Positions 43,562 through 52,746 of a stretch of DNA of 59,993 nt are shown piece by piece (within the stretch, counting starts at the first letter, position 1; each line of letters starts with the position of its first letter). The position numbers and the translations under genes are program-made. Where the stretch lies: positions 1-59,993 of the forward strand of contig NZ_VTDQ01000014.1 of the NCBI RefSeq assembly GCF_015627175.1. Reading direction: 5' to 3'. A model generated the notes under the pieces. It searched no databases. It was given only the letters and a program-made list of their open reading frames with translations, and was not told the origin of the DNA. The DNA is from Acinetobacter pollinis. GTDB lineage: Bacteria; Pseudomonadota; Gammaproteobacteria; Pseudomonadales; Moraxellaceae.

Positions 43562-43578
43562 TTGGCATTATATATGCA
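43562..43578 (+). promoter_or_regulatory. Candidate sigma-54 promoter of gabP
   Basis: TTGGCATTATATATGCA: TTGGCA at -24 and TGCA at -12, with GG and GC exactly 10 nt apart. The predicted start point is near 43589, giving a leader of about 50 nt. Confidence 0.65.
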
Positions 43579-43638
43579 TAGTTTTATTCGGATGAATAGT
43601 GAAAATTTCAAATATTTAAAAGATAATTAGGTGTGTTT

Positions 43639-45039
43639 ATGACACAAGCAAAGTCAACCAATCTTTCACAAGGATTAAAAAATAGGCATGTTACGATGCT
43701 TTCTATTGCAGGAGCAATTGGAGCAGGCTTATTTGTTGGTTCTGGACACGCAATTGCAGCGGCAGGTCCCGCTGTTTTAATTTCTTATATTGTTGCAGGT
43801 ACATTAGTTGTACTTGTAATGCGAATGCTTTCAGAGATGGCAGTTGCACAACCCGATAGTGGATCGTTCTCAACTTATGCAGACCGCTCTATTGGAAAAT
43901 GGGCTGGTTTTACAATTGGCTGGTTATATTGGTGGTTCTGGGTGTTGGTTATTCCATTTGAAGCCAATGCTGCCGCAGCTATTATGCATTCTTGGATACC
44001 GGATGCACCAGTTTGGCTACTTGCTTTTCTAATTACTATTGCTTTAACAGTAACAAACTTATTTAGTGTAAAAAACTATGGAGAGTTTGAGTTTTGGTTA
44101 GCAACCATTAAAGTAGGTTCAATTATCATCTTCATTATGATTGGTTGTGCTGCAATTTTTGGTTTTTCTTTAAATCCTTCTGTCAGTGGTGTACAACATT
44201 TATACGACCATGGTGGTTTTTTGCCAAATGGTTGGGGTGCAGTACTGGGTGCATTGTTAACAACGATGTTTTCATTTATGGGTTCTGAAATTGTAACGAT
44301 TGCTGCAAGTGAGTCTAAGGATCCTGAAACACAAATTACTAAAGCAACGAACTCAGTCATATGGAGAATTGGTTTATTCTATATACTGTCTATTTTCATT
44401 GTGATTAGCCTTGTGCCATGGAATGACCCAACTTTGGCTAAAATTGGTTCATACCAAGCAGTTTTACAATTATTAAATATTCCATATGCGAAACTTATTG
44501 TAGATATTGTTGTATTAACTGCTGTAACAAGTTGTTTAAACTCTGCATTATATACAGCATCCCGTATGGTATTTTCGCTTTCTAAGCGTGGCGATGCACC
44601 GCACTTCGTACAAAAGTTGAATAGCCAACAAACACCAGTTTATGCAGTATTACTCTCTACGGCTGTCGCTTTTATCTGTACTTTTGCAAACTATGCTGCT
44701 CCAGCAGAAGTGTTTAACTTTTTGTTAGATAGTTCAGGCGCTATTGCATTGCTTGTGTATCTCGTTATTGCATTTTCTCAGTTGAATATGAGAAAGCAAT
44801 TGATCAAAACAGGTGAACCTATCCGTATGAAGATGTGGCTTTACCCATATTTAACATGGGCTGTCATCATTTTTATTATTGCAGCATTGGGTATTATGGC
44901 ATTTGATCCAAAACATGTTCACGAAATTACTTCGACAGGAATTTTATGCTTAATTGTTGTAATTTCTGGTGTAATTGTATCTAGACGACATCGTACAAAA
45001 AAAGCGGTGAAATATAATACAGCGCAAGACCAGTTATAA
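43639..45039 (+). CDS. gabP: GABA permease-like amino acid transporter
   Basis: 466-aa APC-superfamily symporter, inner membrane, about 12 transmembrane segments. Long stretches match E. coli GabP: HVTMLSIAGAIGAGLFVGSG, PDSGSFSTYADRSIG, WAGFTIGWLYWWFWVLVIPF, FSFMGSEIVTIAASES and SCLNSALYTASRM. It likely imports gamma-aminobutyrate or a related amino acid as nitrogen source. No gabTD genes are adjacent. I use the ATG at 43639; an in-frame GTG at 43633 overlaps the AGGTG ribosome binding site. The upstream sigma-54 promoter and NtrC-like box suggest nitrogen control. Confidence 0.88.
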   Translation: MTQAKSTNLSQGLKNRHVTMLSIAGAIGAGLFVGSGHAIAAAGPAVLISYIVAGTLVVLVMRMLSEMAVAQPDSGSFSTYADRSIGKWAGFTIGWLYWWFWVLVIPFEANAAAAIMHSWIPDAPVWLLAFLITIALTVTNLFSVKNYGEFEFWLATIKVGSIIIFIMIGCAAIFGFSLNPSVSGVQHLYDHGGFLPNGWGAVLGALLTTMFSFMGSEIVTIAASESKDPETQITKATNSVIWRIGLFYILSIFIVISLVPWNDPTLAKIGSYQAVLQLLNIPYAKLIVDIVVLTAVTSCLNSALYTASRMVFSLSKRGDAPHFVQKLNSQQTPVYAVLLSTAVAFICTFANYAAPAEVFNFLLDSSGAIALLVYLVIAFSQLNMRKQLIKTGEPIRMKMWLYPYLTWAVIIFIIAALGIMAFDPKHVHEITSTGILCLIVVISGVIVSRRHRTKKAVKYNTAQDQL

Positions 45040-45066
45040 TAAGAAAGACGTTATAGAAAGTTATTT

Positions 45067-45106
45067 ATGGCATGAGGGTAATACTCCACCTCATGCCATT
45101 TTTTAT
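45067..45106. terminator. gabP/HAD bidirectional terminator
   Basis: ATGGCATGAGG and CCTCATGCCAT with an 11-nt loop, followed by six T. Confidence 0.85.
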
Positions 45107-45109
45107 TGG

Positions 45110-46399
45110 TTATTTTAAAGCTTGAGGTGTAGTCGAACCATAAGAGATACTTTTATAAGAGGGAACAAATTCACCTGTATTTGCATCTCTGCCTTGTAGT
45201 AAGTACTTGGCACTGTCTTGTCCGTATGTATCTACAGCAAGCTTAGAAAAATGCCCTATGTCTGTGGTTGGTTTTCTTAACCGATTTACAATGAGAACTT
45301 TCTCTGTTTCTTTAAAGTCTTGCATCATGTTTTGGTCGCCCTCGCTGTCACCTGCAATAAAAATAGGACCATAACCATACTGGCTTACTAAGAATTTTTT
45401 AATCATTTGGCTTTTGCCTATACCTTGAGTTTGAAAGTATCCTTTTCTAAACTCTGGCAAAATTCTTCCTTGAGCATCTCTTTCTAGTTCCATTGCCAAT
45501 ACATGTTTTTCATTTACGCCGTAGCCAATTTTGGGATTAGATACAATTTCTTTAACCACATCAATGAATGATGCAGAGCATACATAGACTTGAATTCCAT
45601 TTTCTTGGAATGTCGCAAATAGATTTTGCATTTCTTTATACGGACGTAAACCATTATCCCAACGAATTGAAACAACACCTGCTTTACCTGCAAGTGACTC
45701 AGGAGAAGTCCATTTAATCGGTTCAATGTTCTGTCGCTTTTGCCACTCTACGGTATGTTTAACTAGATCTCGTACTTCAGGCGCAGTAAAACCTGTAAAT
45801 AGATAGGTAACCCAAGGGTATGATACATCATGTGCAAATGTGTCGCCGATTGCAGCATAGAGATAACGCATTTTTGTAATGAAGTTGCTATAGTTTGGAT
45901 TTTGACGAACCTGTTCGAGTGTTTTTGTACCTTCTAAGCCTTTATAGTGATGATATAGCCATGTATAGCTTTCAATAATATCGGGTGCGACTTTTTCGAT
46001 ATTTACAGATTGTCCTTGAGCATTATTGTATTCAGAAACAAAGTCTTTATCGCTGATATTTTTTCGAATGATACTATTGAGTTGTTCAGGAGTTACTTTG
46101 AAGCGTAGATGCTCCAATTGATAGATCAATGTAGCTTCTTCGATATCTAGAAAAACGGATGTATTGTCAAAATCGGCAACAATATAAGAGGGTTTCGCTG
46201 GATTGTAGTTTGGACTATGTTTGCCGTATTTTAAAATAAGTGAATTAATTTGCTGTCGGTTAAATTGATCCCAATGTCCTTCGGCTAATAAAGGTATATT
46301 TTGTGTGTGTGCCACTTCTTTAGCATAGGTACCAAAAGGCGTAATAGCACTAATTGCAAGCGCAAGAGAAATACTGAAATGTTTTTTTAAATTGCTCAT
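45110..46399 (-). CDS. Periplasmic HAD-family phosphatase
   Basis: 429 aa counted from the ATG at 46399. A signal peptide (about residues 1-26, ending T-Y-A) indicates export. HAD motif I is D76-F-D78-N-T (ADFDNTSVF); motif II lies in VCSAS; motif III is the lysine in the GKSQMIKKF region, and motif IV is GDSEGD. The layout resembles Pseudomonas phosphorylcholine phosphatase, but the substrate is not fixed by the sequence. The frame extends to a TTG at 46432; the signal peptide favours 46399, although neither start has a clear ribosome binding site. Confidence 0.82.
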   Translation of the reverse strand: MSNLKKHFSISLALAISAITPFGTYAKEVAHTQNIPLLAEGHWDQFNRQQINSLILKYGKHSPNYNPAKPSYIVADFDNTSVFLDIEEATLIYQLEHLRFKVTPEQLNSIIRKNISDKDFVSEYNNAQGQSVNIEKVAPDIIESYTWLYHHYKGLEGTKTLEQVRQNPNYSNFITKMRYLYAAIGDTFAHDVSYPWVTYLFTGFTAPEVRDLVKHTVEWQKRQNIEPIKWTSPESLAGKAGVVSIRWDNGLRPYKEMQNLFATFQENGIQVYVCSASFIDVVKEIVSNPKIGYGVNEKHVLAMELERDAQGRILPEFRKGYFQTQGIGKSQMIKKFLVSQYGYGPIFIAGDSEGDQNMMQDFKETEKVLIVNRLRKPTTDIGHFSKLAVDTYGQDSAKYLLQGRDANTGEFVPSYKSISYGSTTPQALK

Positions 46400-46486
46400 T
46401 TTAAGTAATGAATTTCTATATTGAATAAGCAAAATAATATAGGAAAGCTCTATGACATTATCATTAATAAATAAAATAAAGTTTTG

Positions 46487-47203
46487 CTAAATGTTCCATG
46501 TATAAAAATTTTGCTCTCCAGTCTCTAAAATTTCTAAGACTTGAGCTTCGCCTGAAGATTCTCTCCAATCACCGAGTACAATTCGTTGCTGATCGTGTAT
46601 GTAGTATTGATGAGGACGATGCGTATGGCCATGAATAAGTATATCTACACCTGTTAAAGCATCTTCTACAGCATGATGATTTACATCCATAATTTGATAG
46701 GCTTTGTTTTGCTGAGAAGCTGTACTTTTTTTACGAAAGCCATTAGCAAGTTTTTTGCGAAAGTTTAGAGGTGTTCTTTTTAGTAGCTCCAAAAGCAATG
46801 GATTTCTAATGATTTTTTTAAATCGTTGGTAGGAAATATCATCGGTACATAATGCATCGCCATGCTCTAAGCGATACTTTTTATGATGAATTGTCAGTAC
46901 ATAGGTATCGGGTAAGAGTTGACCTGAAAACTGGTTTAAAAATTTTTGTCCAAGTGCAAAGTCTCGATTACCAACTTGAAAATAAATATGATTACCTGCT
47001 TGGGTAAATAACTTAAGATATTGAACAATTTCTTCTAGCCATGGGGCAGTATCATCATCGCCAATCCAAGCATTAAACCAATCACCTAAAATGTAAAGCT
47101 GGGTATGTTTATCTCTATAATATTCAAGCAATGCCAAAAACCCCCGAACGAGTCGAGGGTGATTTTGAGATAAATGTAAATCTGAAATAAACAGATAAAT
47201 CAC
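46487..47203 (-). CDS. lpxH: UDP-2,3-diacylglucosamine pyrophosphatase LpxH
   Basis: 238-aa peripheral-membrane metallophosphoesterase that forms lipid X in lipid A synthesis. All metal motifs are present: SDLHLS (D8/H10), LGDWFNAWIGDD, GNRDFALG, LEHGD and HGHTHRP. Seventeen nucleotides downstream of ppiB, the same gene pair as in E. coli and an apparent operon. Confidence 0.95.
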   Translation of the reverse strand: MIYLFISDLHLSQNHPRLVRGFLALLEYYRDKHTQLYILGDWFNAWIGDDDTAPWLEEIVQYLKLFTQAGNHIYFQVGNRDFALGQKFLNQFSGQLLPDTYVLTIHHKKYRLEHGDALCTDDISYQRFKKIIRNPLLLELLKRTPLNFRKKLANGFRKKSTASQQNKAYQIMDVNHHAVEDALTGVDILIHGHTHRPHQYYIHDQQRIVLGDWRESSGEAQVLEILETGEQNFYTWNI

Positions 47204-47220
47204 TAAATACTCAGTTTAAC

Positions 47221-47730
47221 TTATTCAGCAATAATTTTAGCAGATTCGATGACAACATTTTCCAGTGGTACGTCTGCATGGTAGCCACGGTTGCCAGTAC
47301 GAACATTTTTAATTTCGTTTACGATGTCCATACCTTCAACAACTTTACCAAATACAGCATAGCCCCAACCTTGTGTAGTTTTACCACTGTGGTTTAAGAA
47401 GCTGTTATTTTTAACATTAATAAAGAATTGTGCAGAAGCAGAGTGAGGTGCTTGAGTACGCGCCATAGCAACAGTACCTACATCATTGCTTAGACCGTTG
47501 TCAGCTTCATTCTCAATTGAATCGCGTGTTACTTTTTCTTTAAAGTTTTCATCAAAGCCGCCACCTTGAACCATAAAGCCATCAATCACACGGTGAAAGA
47601 TAACACCATCGTAGAAGCCATCACGTACGTATTCTAGAAAGTTTGCAACTGTTTTTGGTGCTTTTTCGCTATTTAATTCAAGAACAATACGTCCTTTATT
47701 TGTATTTAATTCAACTTGAGGCAAACTCAT
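47221..47730 (-). CDS. ppiB: Peptidyl-prolyl cis-trans isomerase B (cyclophilin)
   Basis: 169-aa cytosolic cyclophilin without signal peptide. The catalytic region [15 protein letters not shown] carries the Arg-Phe-Gln active site, and [17 protein letters not shown] and [12 protein letters not shown] are conserved. AGGAG lies upstream of the ATG. First gene of the ppiB-lpxH operon. Confidence 0.95.
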   Translation of the reverse strand: MSLPQVELNTNKGRIVLELNSEKAPKTVANFLEYVRDGFYDGVIFHRVIDGFMVQGGGFDENFKEKVTRDSIENEADNGLSNDVGTVAMARTQAPHSASAQFFINVKNNSFLNHSGKTTQGWGYAVFGKVVEGMDIVNEIKNVRTGNRGYHADVPLENVVIESAKIIAE

Positions 47731-47899
47731 ATTTGTATCTCCTATACATGGACTAAATTAGCCATGGGTTTTTGGTTGAGAGAAGCATAAGCAAACTGTA
47801 AACTAGATAGCAAGTATAAACGTTAATTATCTTAGAAAAAAAGTTAAGATAACGTTTCATTCAGTCAAAATTTAACTTTATAGAAGTGAATTATCTATT

Positions 47900-49624
47900 A
47901 TGAAGCCAAATGATGTTGTTTCAGATCTGCCAAATCACCCGACACAAAACAGTCAAGCCTCTACTGATTCTGTGCAGCAAGAACAACAACCCGGCTTAGA
48001 TTTTGTACGCCAAGTGATTACTGATGATTTAGCACAAGGTCGTACAAGCTCAGTCGTTACACGTTTTCCACCTGAACCAAATGGCTACTTACATATTGGT
48101 CATGTAAAAGCAATTTGTCTAAATTTTGGTGTTGCTGAAGAATTTAAAGGCGTATGTAATTTACGTTTTGATGATACAAACCCAGACGCAGAAGAACAAG
48201 AGTACGTTACTGGCATTGAAAATGATGTGAAATGGTTAGGTTTTCAATGGGATGGTGAGGCGCGTTATGCATCAAAGTATTTTGATCAGTTGTATACGTG
48301 GGCTATTCAACTCATTGAACAGGGCGATGCATATGTCGATTTACAATCTCCTGAAGAAATTAAATTAAATCGTGGTAACTTTGTAGAGCCGGGTAAAAAC
48401 TCACCTTACAGAGAAACAAGTGTAGAAGAAAACTTATCACGTTTTGAAAAAATGCGTGATGGTGAGTTTGGCGAAGGAAAAGCTGTACTTCGTGCAAAAA
48501 TTGATATGTCTAGTCCGAATGTACATATGCGTGATCCAATTTTGTATCGTGTATTACATGCATCACATCATCAAACAGGCGATAAATGGAAAATTTATCC
48601 AATGTACGACTATGCACATCCTTTGTCTGATGCTATTGAAGGTGTAACTCATTCATTATGTACCTTAGAATTCCAAGATCACCGTGCATTTTATGACTGG
48701 GTTGTTGCGAAGGTAAATTCAACTGCTGTACCTCGTCAGTATGAATCATCTCGTTTAAATGTGGACTATACAATTACCTCTAAACGTAAGTTACGCCGTT
48801 TAGTAGAGGGTAACTATGTTCATGGTTGGGATGACCCTCGTATGCCAACAGTGGTAGGTATGCGCCGTCGTGGCTTTACAGCGGAAGGTTTACGTGACTT
48901 CTGTAAACGCGTTGGTGTTTCTAAAACAGATGGTATTGTCGATGTTGCGATGCTTGAGTTCTGTATTCGTCAATCATTAGAAAATACGGCTGCCCGTGGT
49001 ATGGCAGTACTTAATCCACTTAAAGTAACACTGACTAACTTATCTGAAGCAATGGATTTGGTACATGCACGTCATCCCAATGTAGATATGGGCGAGCGTA
49101 CGATTCCATTAACCTCAGAACTGTATATCGATCGTTCAGACTTTGAAGAAGTTCCACCAAAAGGCTTTAAACGTTTGGTGCCAGAAGGTGAAGTAAGATT
49201 ACGCCATGCTTATGTGATTAAGTGCGATGAAGTCGTTAAAGATGCTAATGGTGAAGTGGTTGAACTTAAATGTTCAATTGATCCTGACACATTGGGCAAG
49301 AAACCTGAAGGGCGTAAGGTAAAAGGTGTTATTCATTGGGTATCTGCTGAGCATGGTCTGCCTGCTGAAGTACGTATTTACGATCGTTTATTTACAGAAG
49401 CTGACCCTGAAGTCGGTGAAGATTTCCTAGATAACTTAAACAAAGACTCTTTGAAAGTTGTTCAGGCGATTATTGAACCTGCTTTGGCAAATGCAAAAAA
49501 TGAAGAACGTTTCCAGTTTGAGCGTGAAGGCTATTTCGTAGCAGATCGTTATGATCACTCTAGTGATAAACCTGTATTCAACCGTATCTTGGATTTAAGA
49601 GATAGCTTTAAACCAGAAAAATAA
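47900..49624 (+). CDS. glnS: Glutaminyl-tRNA synthetase
   Basis: 574-aa class I synthetase that charges tRNA-Gln directly. HIGH motif in [20 protein letters not shown] (about 54-73), KMSKS equivalent in [11 protein letters not shown], and tRNA-binding [13 protein letters not shown]; the C-terminal beta-barrels end RDSFKPEK. The N-terminus is about 25 aa longer than in E. coli and Gln/Ser-rich. The ribosome binding site (GAAGTG) is weak. Divergent from ppiB. Confidence 0.96.
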   Translation: MKPNDVVSDLPNHPTQNSQASTDSVQQEQQPGLDFVRQVITDDLAQGRTSSVVTRFPPEPNGYLHIGHVKAICLNFGVAEEFKGVCNLRFDDTNPDAEEQEYVTGIENDVKWLGFQWDGEARYASKYFDQLYTWAIQLIEQGDAYVDLQSPEEIKLNRGNFVEPGKNSPYRETSVEENLSRFEKMRDGEFGEGKAVLRAKIDMSSPNVHMRDPILYRVLHASHHQTGDKWKIYPMYDYAHPLSDAIEGVTHSLCTLEFQDHRAFYDWVVAKVNSTAVPRQYESSRLNVDYTITSKRKLRRLVEGNYVHGWDDPRMPTVVGMRRRGFTAEGLRDFCKRVGVSKTDGIVDVAMLEFCIRQSLENTAARGMAVLNPLKVTLTNLSEAMDLVHARHPNVDMGERTIPLTSELYIDRSDFEEVPPKGFKRLVPEGEVRLRHAYVIKCDEVVKDANGEVVELKCSIDPDTLGKKPEGRKVKGVIHWVSAEHGLPAEVRIYDRLFTEADPEVGEDFLDNLNKDSLKVVQAIIEPALANAKNEERFQFEREGYFVADRYDHSSDKPVFNRILDLRDSFKPEK

Positions 49625-49645
49625 GCGCTTTTAGTTAGATTACTG

Positions 49646-49680
49646 TCCTCACAATCTTAATGATTGTGAGGATTTTTATT
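49646..49680. terminator. glnS terminator (overlaps the next gene's end)
   Basis: TCCTCACAATC, loop TTAAT, GATTGTGAGGA, then a T-rich tract. It covers the last codons of the convergent LRAT-like gene. Confidence 0.8.
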
Positions 49681-50214
49681 TTTTTGTATACGTTTTAAAA
49701 AAAGATGAATAGGGCCTTCCATTTTTGCTTTATCCCTCAATTTCTTTTTTATATACAATACCAATGCGAAACTTGCGGTTGCAACAGTAATAAAAATACC
49801 ATTCATATAACTCATTAAAGAGCTAATGTAGCCAATAGTTGTAAGCCTACGCATCATCTTTTCAACTTGTGGGCTATCTTCTATACCTGTAATTGCCCAT
49901 GAACATAAATGCTCGCAGTTATTCATAATTAAATGATAGTGGTTTTCATTCATACGTAAACGCATTCGCCGTACTACAGCACGACCTTTAAATTTTGGAT
50001 TTTTGTAGGTACGAATATGTAATGGCTTATGATGTGAAAATTTTTCAAGTTTTGTAATTTCAATAGGATGCTTTTTAAAGAAATGGGCAAATCCAGAGTA
50101 ATGGATGACGCGGCCTTTACCTGCATAAATACCGTGGTGCGTATAACCAAAGTGTTTCACTAAAAGATGTGAACCAATTGGAATATTTAAGGCATGATGT
50201 TGTCGTTTTCTCAT
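49657..50214 (-). CDS. LRAT-domain (NlpC/P60-superfamily) membrane protein
   Basis: 185 aa. Residues about 10-115 form a lecithin-retinol-acyltransferase-type papain-like domain: the catalytic histidine is in YTHHGIYAG (H26/H27) and the nucleophile is C100 in NNCEHLCSW, the canonical N-C-E-H motif. One or two hydrophobic segments (about 124-150) and a basic tail follow, so the domain is probably membrane-anchored. Related domains act as acyltransferases, phospholipases or thiol hydrolases; no bacterial substrate is implied here. Divergent from the NCS2 permease. Confidence 0.82.
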   Translation of the reverse strand: MRKRQHHALNIPIGSHLLVKHFGYTHHGIYAGKGRVIHYSGFAHFFKKHPIEITKLEKFSHHKPLHIRTYKNPKFKGRAVVRRMRLRMNENHYHLIMNNCEHLCSWAITGIEDSPQVEKMMRRLTTIGYISSLMSYMNGIFITVATASFALVLYIKKKLRDKAKMEGPIHLFLKRIQKNKNPHNH

Positions 50215-50325
50215 AGCAGAAACAAAAGTATCTATATGAAACCTGAGTAATTATAACAAAATTATTGGCTTTTCTAACGGTTTCCTCACAAATGCTCACG
50301 AAAAGTCATTTTAGAAAAGTTAAGG

Positions 50326-50342
50326 TTGGCATGTGCTTTGCT
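50326..50342 (+). promoter_or_regulatory. Strong candidate sigma-54 promoter of the NCS2 permease
   Basis: TTGGCATGTGCTTTGCT matches TTGGCACGnnnnTTGCT at 12 of 13 positions, with GG and GC 10 nt apart. Predicted start point near 50353, 26 nt before the ATG. No NtrC box is seen in the short gap, so any enhancer lies inside the LRAT-like gene. Confidence 0.72.
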
Positions 50343-50378
50343 TGGTCATTCCTATAAAGAAATGATAAGGATAAAGTG

Positions 50379-51728
50379 ATGAAGCAACGTCAAATCGCTT
50401 ATGAAGATGAATATCTCGGATTAAATAAAAGTATTGCTTATGGATTACAACACGTTTTAACAATGTACGGTGGAATCGTTGCACCACCATTAATTGTAGG
50501 TTCTGCAATTGGTTTGACACACATTGAAATTGGGATGTTAATTACTGCTTCTTTATTTATTGGTGGATTGGCAACACTATTGCAAACGCTTGGTATGAAA
50601 TGGTTTGGAGCAAAACTCCCTCTTGTTCAAGGTGTTTCTTTTGCAGGTGTAGCAAGTATGATTGCAATAGGAACAACAGGGGGTGGTTTTCAAACAATAC
50701 TTGGGGCAGTTTTGGCCAGTTCACTTATTGGATTAATTGTTGCACCATTTTTTTCAAGGATTATTCGATTTTTTCCACCTGTAGTGACAGGTAGTGTGAT
50801 TACAATTATTGGATTTTCTTTGTTGCCTGTTGCACTCAATTGGATAATGGGGGGGAACAATAAAGCATCAAATTGGGGAAGTTTATCTAATTTGGGTTTA
50901 GCTGCATTTACATTAACTGTTTTACTTGTGTTTAGTCGCTTTGGCACGATTGGACTACGTCGAGTTGCAATTCTATTATCAATAGTGATTGGTACTGTAT
51001 TCGCTTATGCTTTAGGGTATTGTAATTTTTCAGGAGTAGCAGATGGTCAGTGGCTTGCTATTCCAAGCTTTTTATCATTTGGAATGCCTATATTTAGTAT
51101 CCCTGCGATCGTTGCTATGTGTATTGTTATGATCGTAACGCTGACAGAAACAACAGCAGATATTTTAGCAGTCGGTGAAATTGTTGGCAGTGAAGTGACA
51201 CAGCAACGCATCGCCAACGGACTGCGTGCAGATATGCTATCTTCTGCGATTGCACCATTTTTTGGGACCTTTATGCAAAGTGCATTTGCTCAGAATGTTG
51301 GATTGGTTGCAATTACAGGAGTAAAAAGCCGTTTTGTTGTGGCAGCAGGTGGCATGATTCTTATTTTACTGGGATTATTTCCTATTATGGGAAGATTTAT
51401 CGCTGCAATACCCGCACCTGTTTTGGGTGGTGCAGGTATTGTCCTGTTTGGCTCGGTGGCGGCAAGTGGTATACGAACACTTGGACAAGTCGATTTTAGC
51501 GATCAAAAGAATTTAATTATTGTTGCTGTGGCACTATCTGCAGGCATGATTCCCATGATTAATCATGACTTCTTTATTCATTTCCCAAAGTGGGTGCAAA
51601 TGATGTTTCATTCAGGAATTAGCATTACATGTGTCATGGCAGTAGGATTAAATATCTTTTTTAACCATTTACGTGTAAAGAAGCCAATATCTAATTCTGC
51701 GTCCTCCTCACTTTTGTCACATAAATAA
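50379..51728 (+). CDS. NCS2-family xanthine/uracil (nucleobase) permease
   Basis: 449-aa inner-membrane symporter with about 14 transmembrane segments. NCS2 signatures: LTETTADILAVGEIVG (carboxylate binding motif), QNVGLVAITGVKSR and PAPVLGGAGIVLFG. The closest subgroup appears to be xanthine/urate-type transporters, but uracil is not excluded. The ATG at 50379 has AAGGA 7 nt upstream; the in-frame GTG at 50376 is less well placed. Behind a very good sigma-54 promoter, suggesting nucleobase use as nitrogen source. Its stop abuts the convergent YqiJ-like gene with no gap. Confidence 0.88.
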   Translation: MKQRQIAYEDEYLGLNKSIAYGLQHVLTMYGGIVAPPLIVGSAIGLTHIEIGMLITASLFIGGLATLLQTLGMKWFGAKLPLVQGVSFAGVASMIAIGTTGGGFQTILGAVLASSLIGLIVAPFFSRIIRFFPPVVTGSVITIIGFSLLPVALNWIMGGNNKASNWGSLSNLGLAAFTLTVLLVFSRFGTIGLRRVAILLSIVIGTVFAYALGYCNFSGVADGQWLAIPSFLSFGMPIFSIPAIVAMCIVMIVTLTETTADILAVGEIVGSEVTQQRIANGLRADMLSSAIAPFFGTFMQSAFAQNVGLVAITGVKSRFVVAAGGMILILLGLFPIMGRFIAAIPAPVLGGAGIVLFGSVAASGIRTLGQVDFSDQKNLIIVAVALSAGMIPMINHDFFIHFPKWVQMMFHSGISITCVMAVGLNIFFNHLRVKKPISNSASSSLLSHK

Positions 51729-52361
51729 CTATTTAGGAAATATCTCGTGGTCGAGTAAATAATTTGATTCGATAATCTTTTTTATAATATAAAGGTTATC
51801 TTTTTTACGAATAAGAAGGACTTGTGTGTGGGTAGGGATCTCACCAAATTCAGAACATACCATGACATAGTGAATTTGACCGTATTCATCTCTTACACGT
51901 GCTGTTGCCTGAATTTCTGGTTTTGCGCTACCTGTAGAAATAGTCGCCAATCGACCCAAAAGATTAAGTTCTCTATGAATAAATTTAGGCTTAATGACTT
52001 GGTCTAAGCAATGAATCATAAAAATAGTAAAAAATAATGCTGTAACGAGTGTAGGTATAAGCACATAAATACTTGAGGCAAAAGATTGCTGATAAGCATA
52101 ATAGGCGAATTGGAAGAAGTAGCCTGCAAAGCTAAAATTAATCAGGAAGAAAACTAAAATGAGTGTTCGAGAGAACTTGATTTGTAATAGCGGGTTATTT
52201 GGTCGAAAAGGAATAAGCCGTTTTAAAAATCTAAATGGTGAAATACCAATATAAAGCCCAAGTGTTTCCGATGCACTTAAGAGAATGAATGTTACTACGC
52301 ACAGATGAAAAGGGAGTAGTTCTGGACTTTGTAAGAAATTATCTAGGCTATTATTCATCAT
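51729..52361 (-). CDS. YqiJ-like inner-membrane protein with OB-fold tail
   Basis: 210 aa. Three hydrophobic segments (about 15-35, 62-85 and 95-118) precede a C-terminal OB-like domain (about 135-195) whose ARVRDEYGQIHYVMVC matches the conserved DxxGQIHY block of E. coli YqiJ. YqiJ/NfeD-type proteins normally work beside a flotillin (YqiK); no flotillin gene is adjacent here. Function unknown, likely membrane organisation. An ATG pair (52361/52358) allows either start. Confidence 0.75.
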   Translation of the reverse strand: MMNNSLDNFLQSPELLPFHLCVVTFILLSASETLGLYIGISPFRFLKRLIPFRPNNPLLQIKFSRTLILVFFLINFSFAGYFFQFAYYAYQQSFASSIYVLIPTLVTALFFTIFMIHCLDQVIKPKFIHRELNLLGRLATISTGSAKPEIQATARVRDEYGQIHYVMVCSEFGEIPTHTQVLLIRKKDNLYIIKKIIESNYLLDHEIFPK

Positions 52362-52369
52362 AACGTTGC

Positions 52370-52690
52370 TTATGCGAGATAAATGCCGCCGTCAGAATGA
52401 ACTTGAATAGGAACAACTGTAAGTGATTCTCCCAAACAAGGCCCAGAGATACATTCACCAGTTTCGACCTGAAATAATGCACCATGGGTTGAACACTGGA
52501 TGAATTCTTTGTCTTGGTCTAAAAATTCATTTTCTAGAAACTCAAGTTCTACTTGTAGGTGAGGGCAAATATTTTTATAAGCAAAAAATTGGCCATCGCG
52601 TTGAGTAATAAATAATGTGCCATACGCCGTTGTATCAAAAGCGCGCGCTTCTCGGTCGGGAATATCATTCGTCATACAAAGTTTTAACAT
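52370..52690 (-). CDS. Rieske [2Fe-2S] protein
   Basis: 106-aa stand-alone Rieske-type ferredoxin. Cluster ligands C42-x-H44 (NICPHLQ) and C66-x-x-H69 (QCSTHGALF); the spacing between the two boxes is slightly long, owing to an acidic insertion (ENEFLDQDKE). Resembles the small NirD/dioxygenase ferredoxin class; no redox partner enzyme is nearby. The frame extends to 52789 inside the previous gene, but the ATG at 52690, with GGTGG upstream, gives the normal length. Follows the M15-like gene by 56 nt and may be co-transcribed with it. Confidence 0.84.
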   Translation of the reverse strand: MLKLCMTNDIPDREARAFDTTAYGTLFITQRDGQFFAYKNICPHLQVELEFLENEFLDQDKEFIQCSTHGALFQVETGECISGPCLGESLTVVPIQVHSDGGIYLA

Positions 52691-52746
52691 TCTTCCACCA
52701 CATTCCTTGTTGTAGCTGACTTTGTATTTTACCATAAAAAAGCATA

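Larger units (their letters stand above)
43219..43638 (+). other. Regulatory gap upstream of gabP
   Basis: 420 bp with no supported ORF. In order it holds the grxB terminator, an NtrC-like box (43298-43314), a 10-bp palindrome GTCTATAGAC (43332-43341) and a sigma-54-like promoter (43562-43578). Confidence 0.65.
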
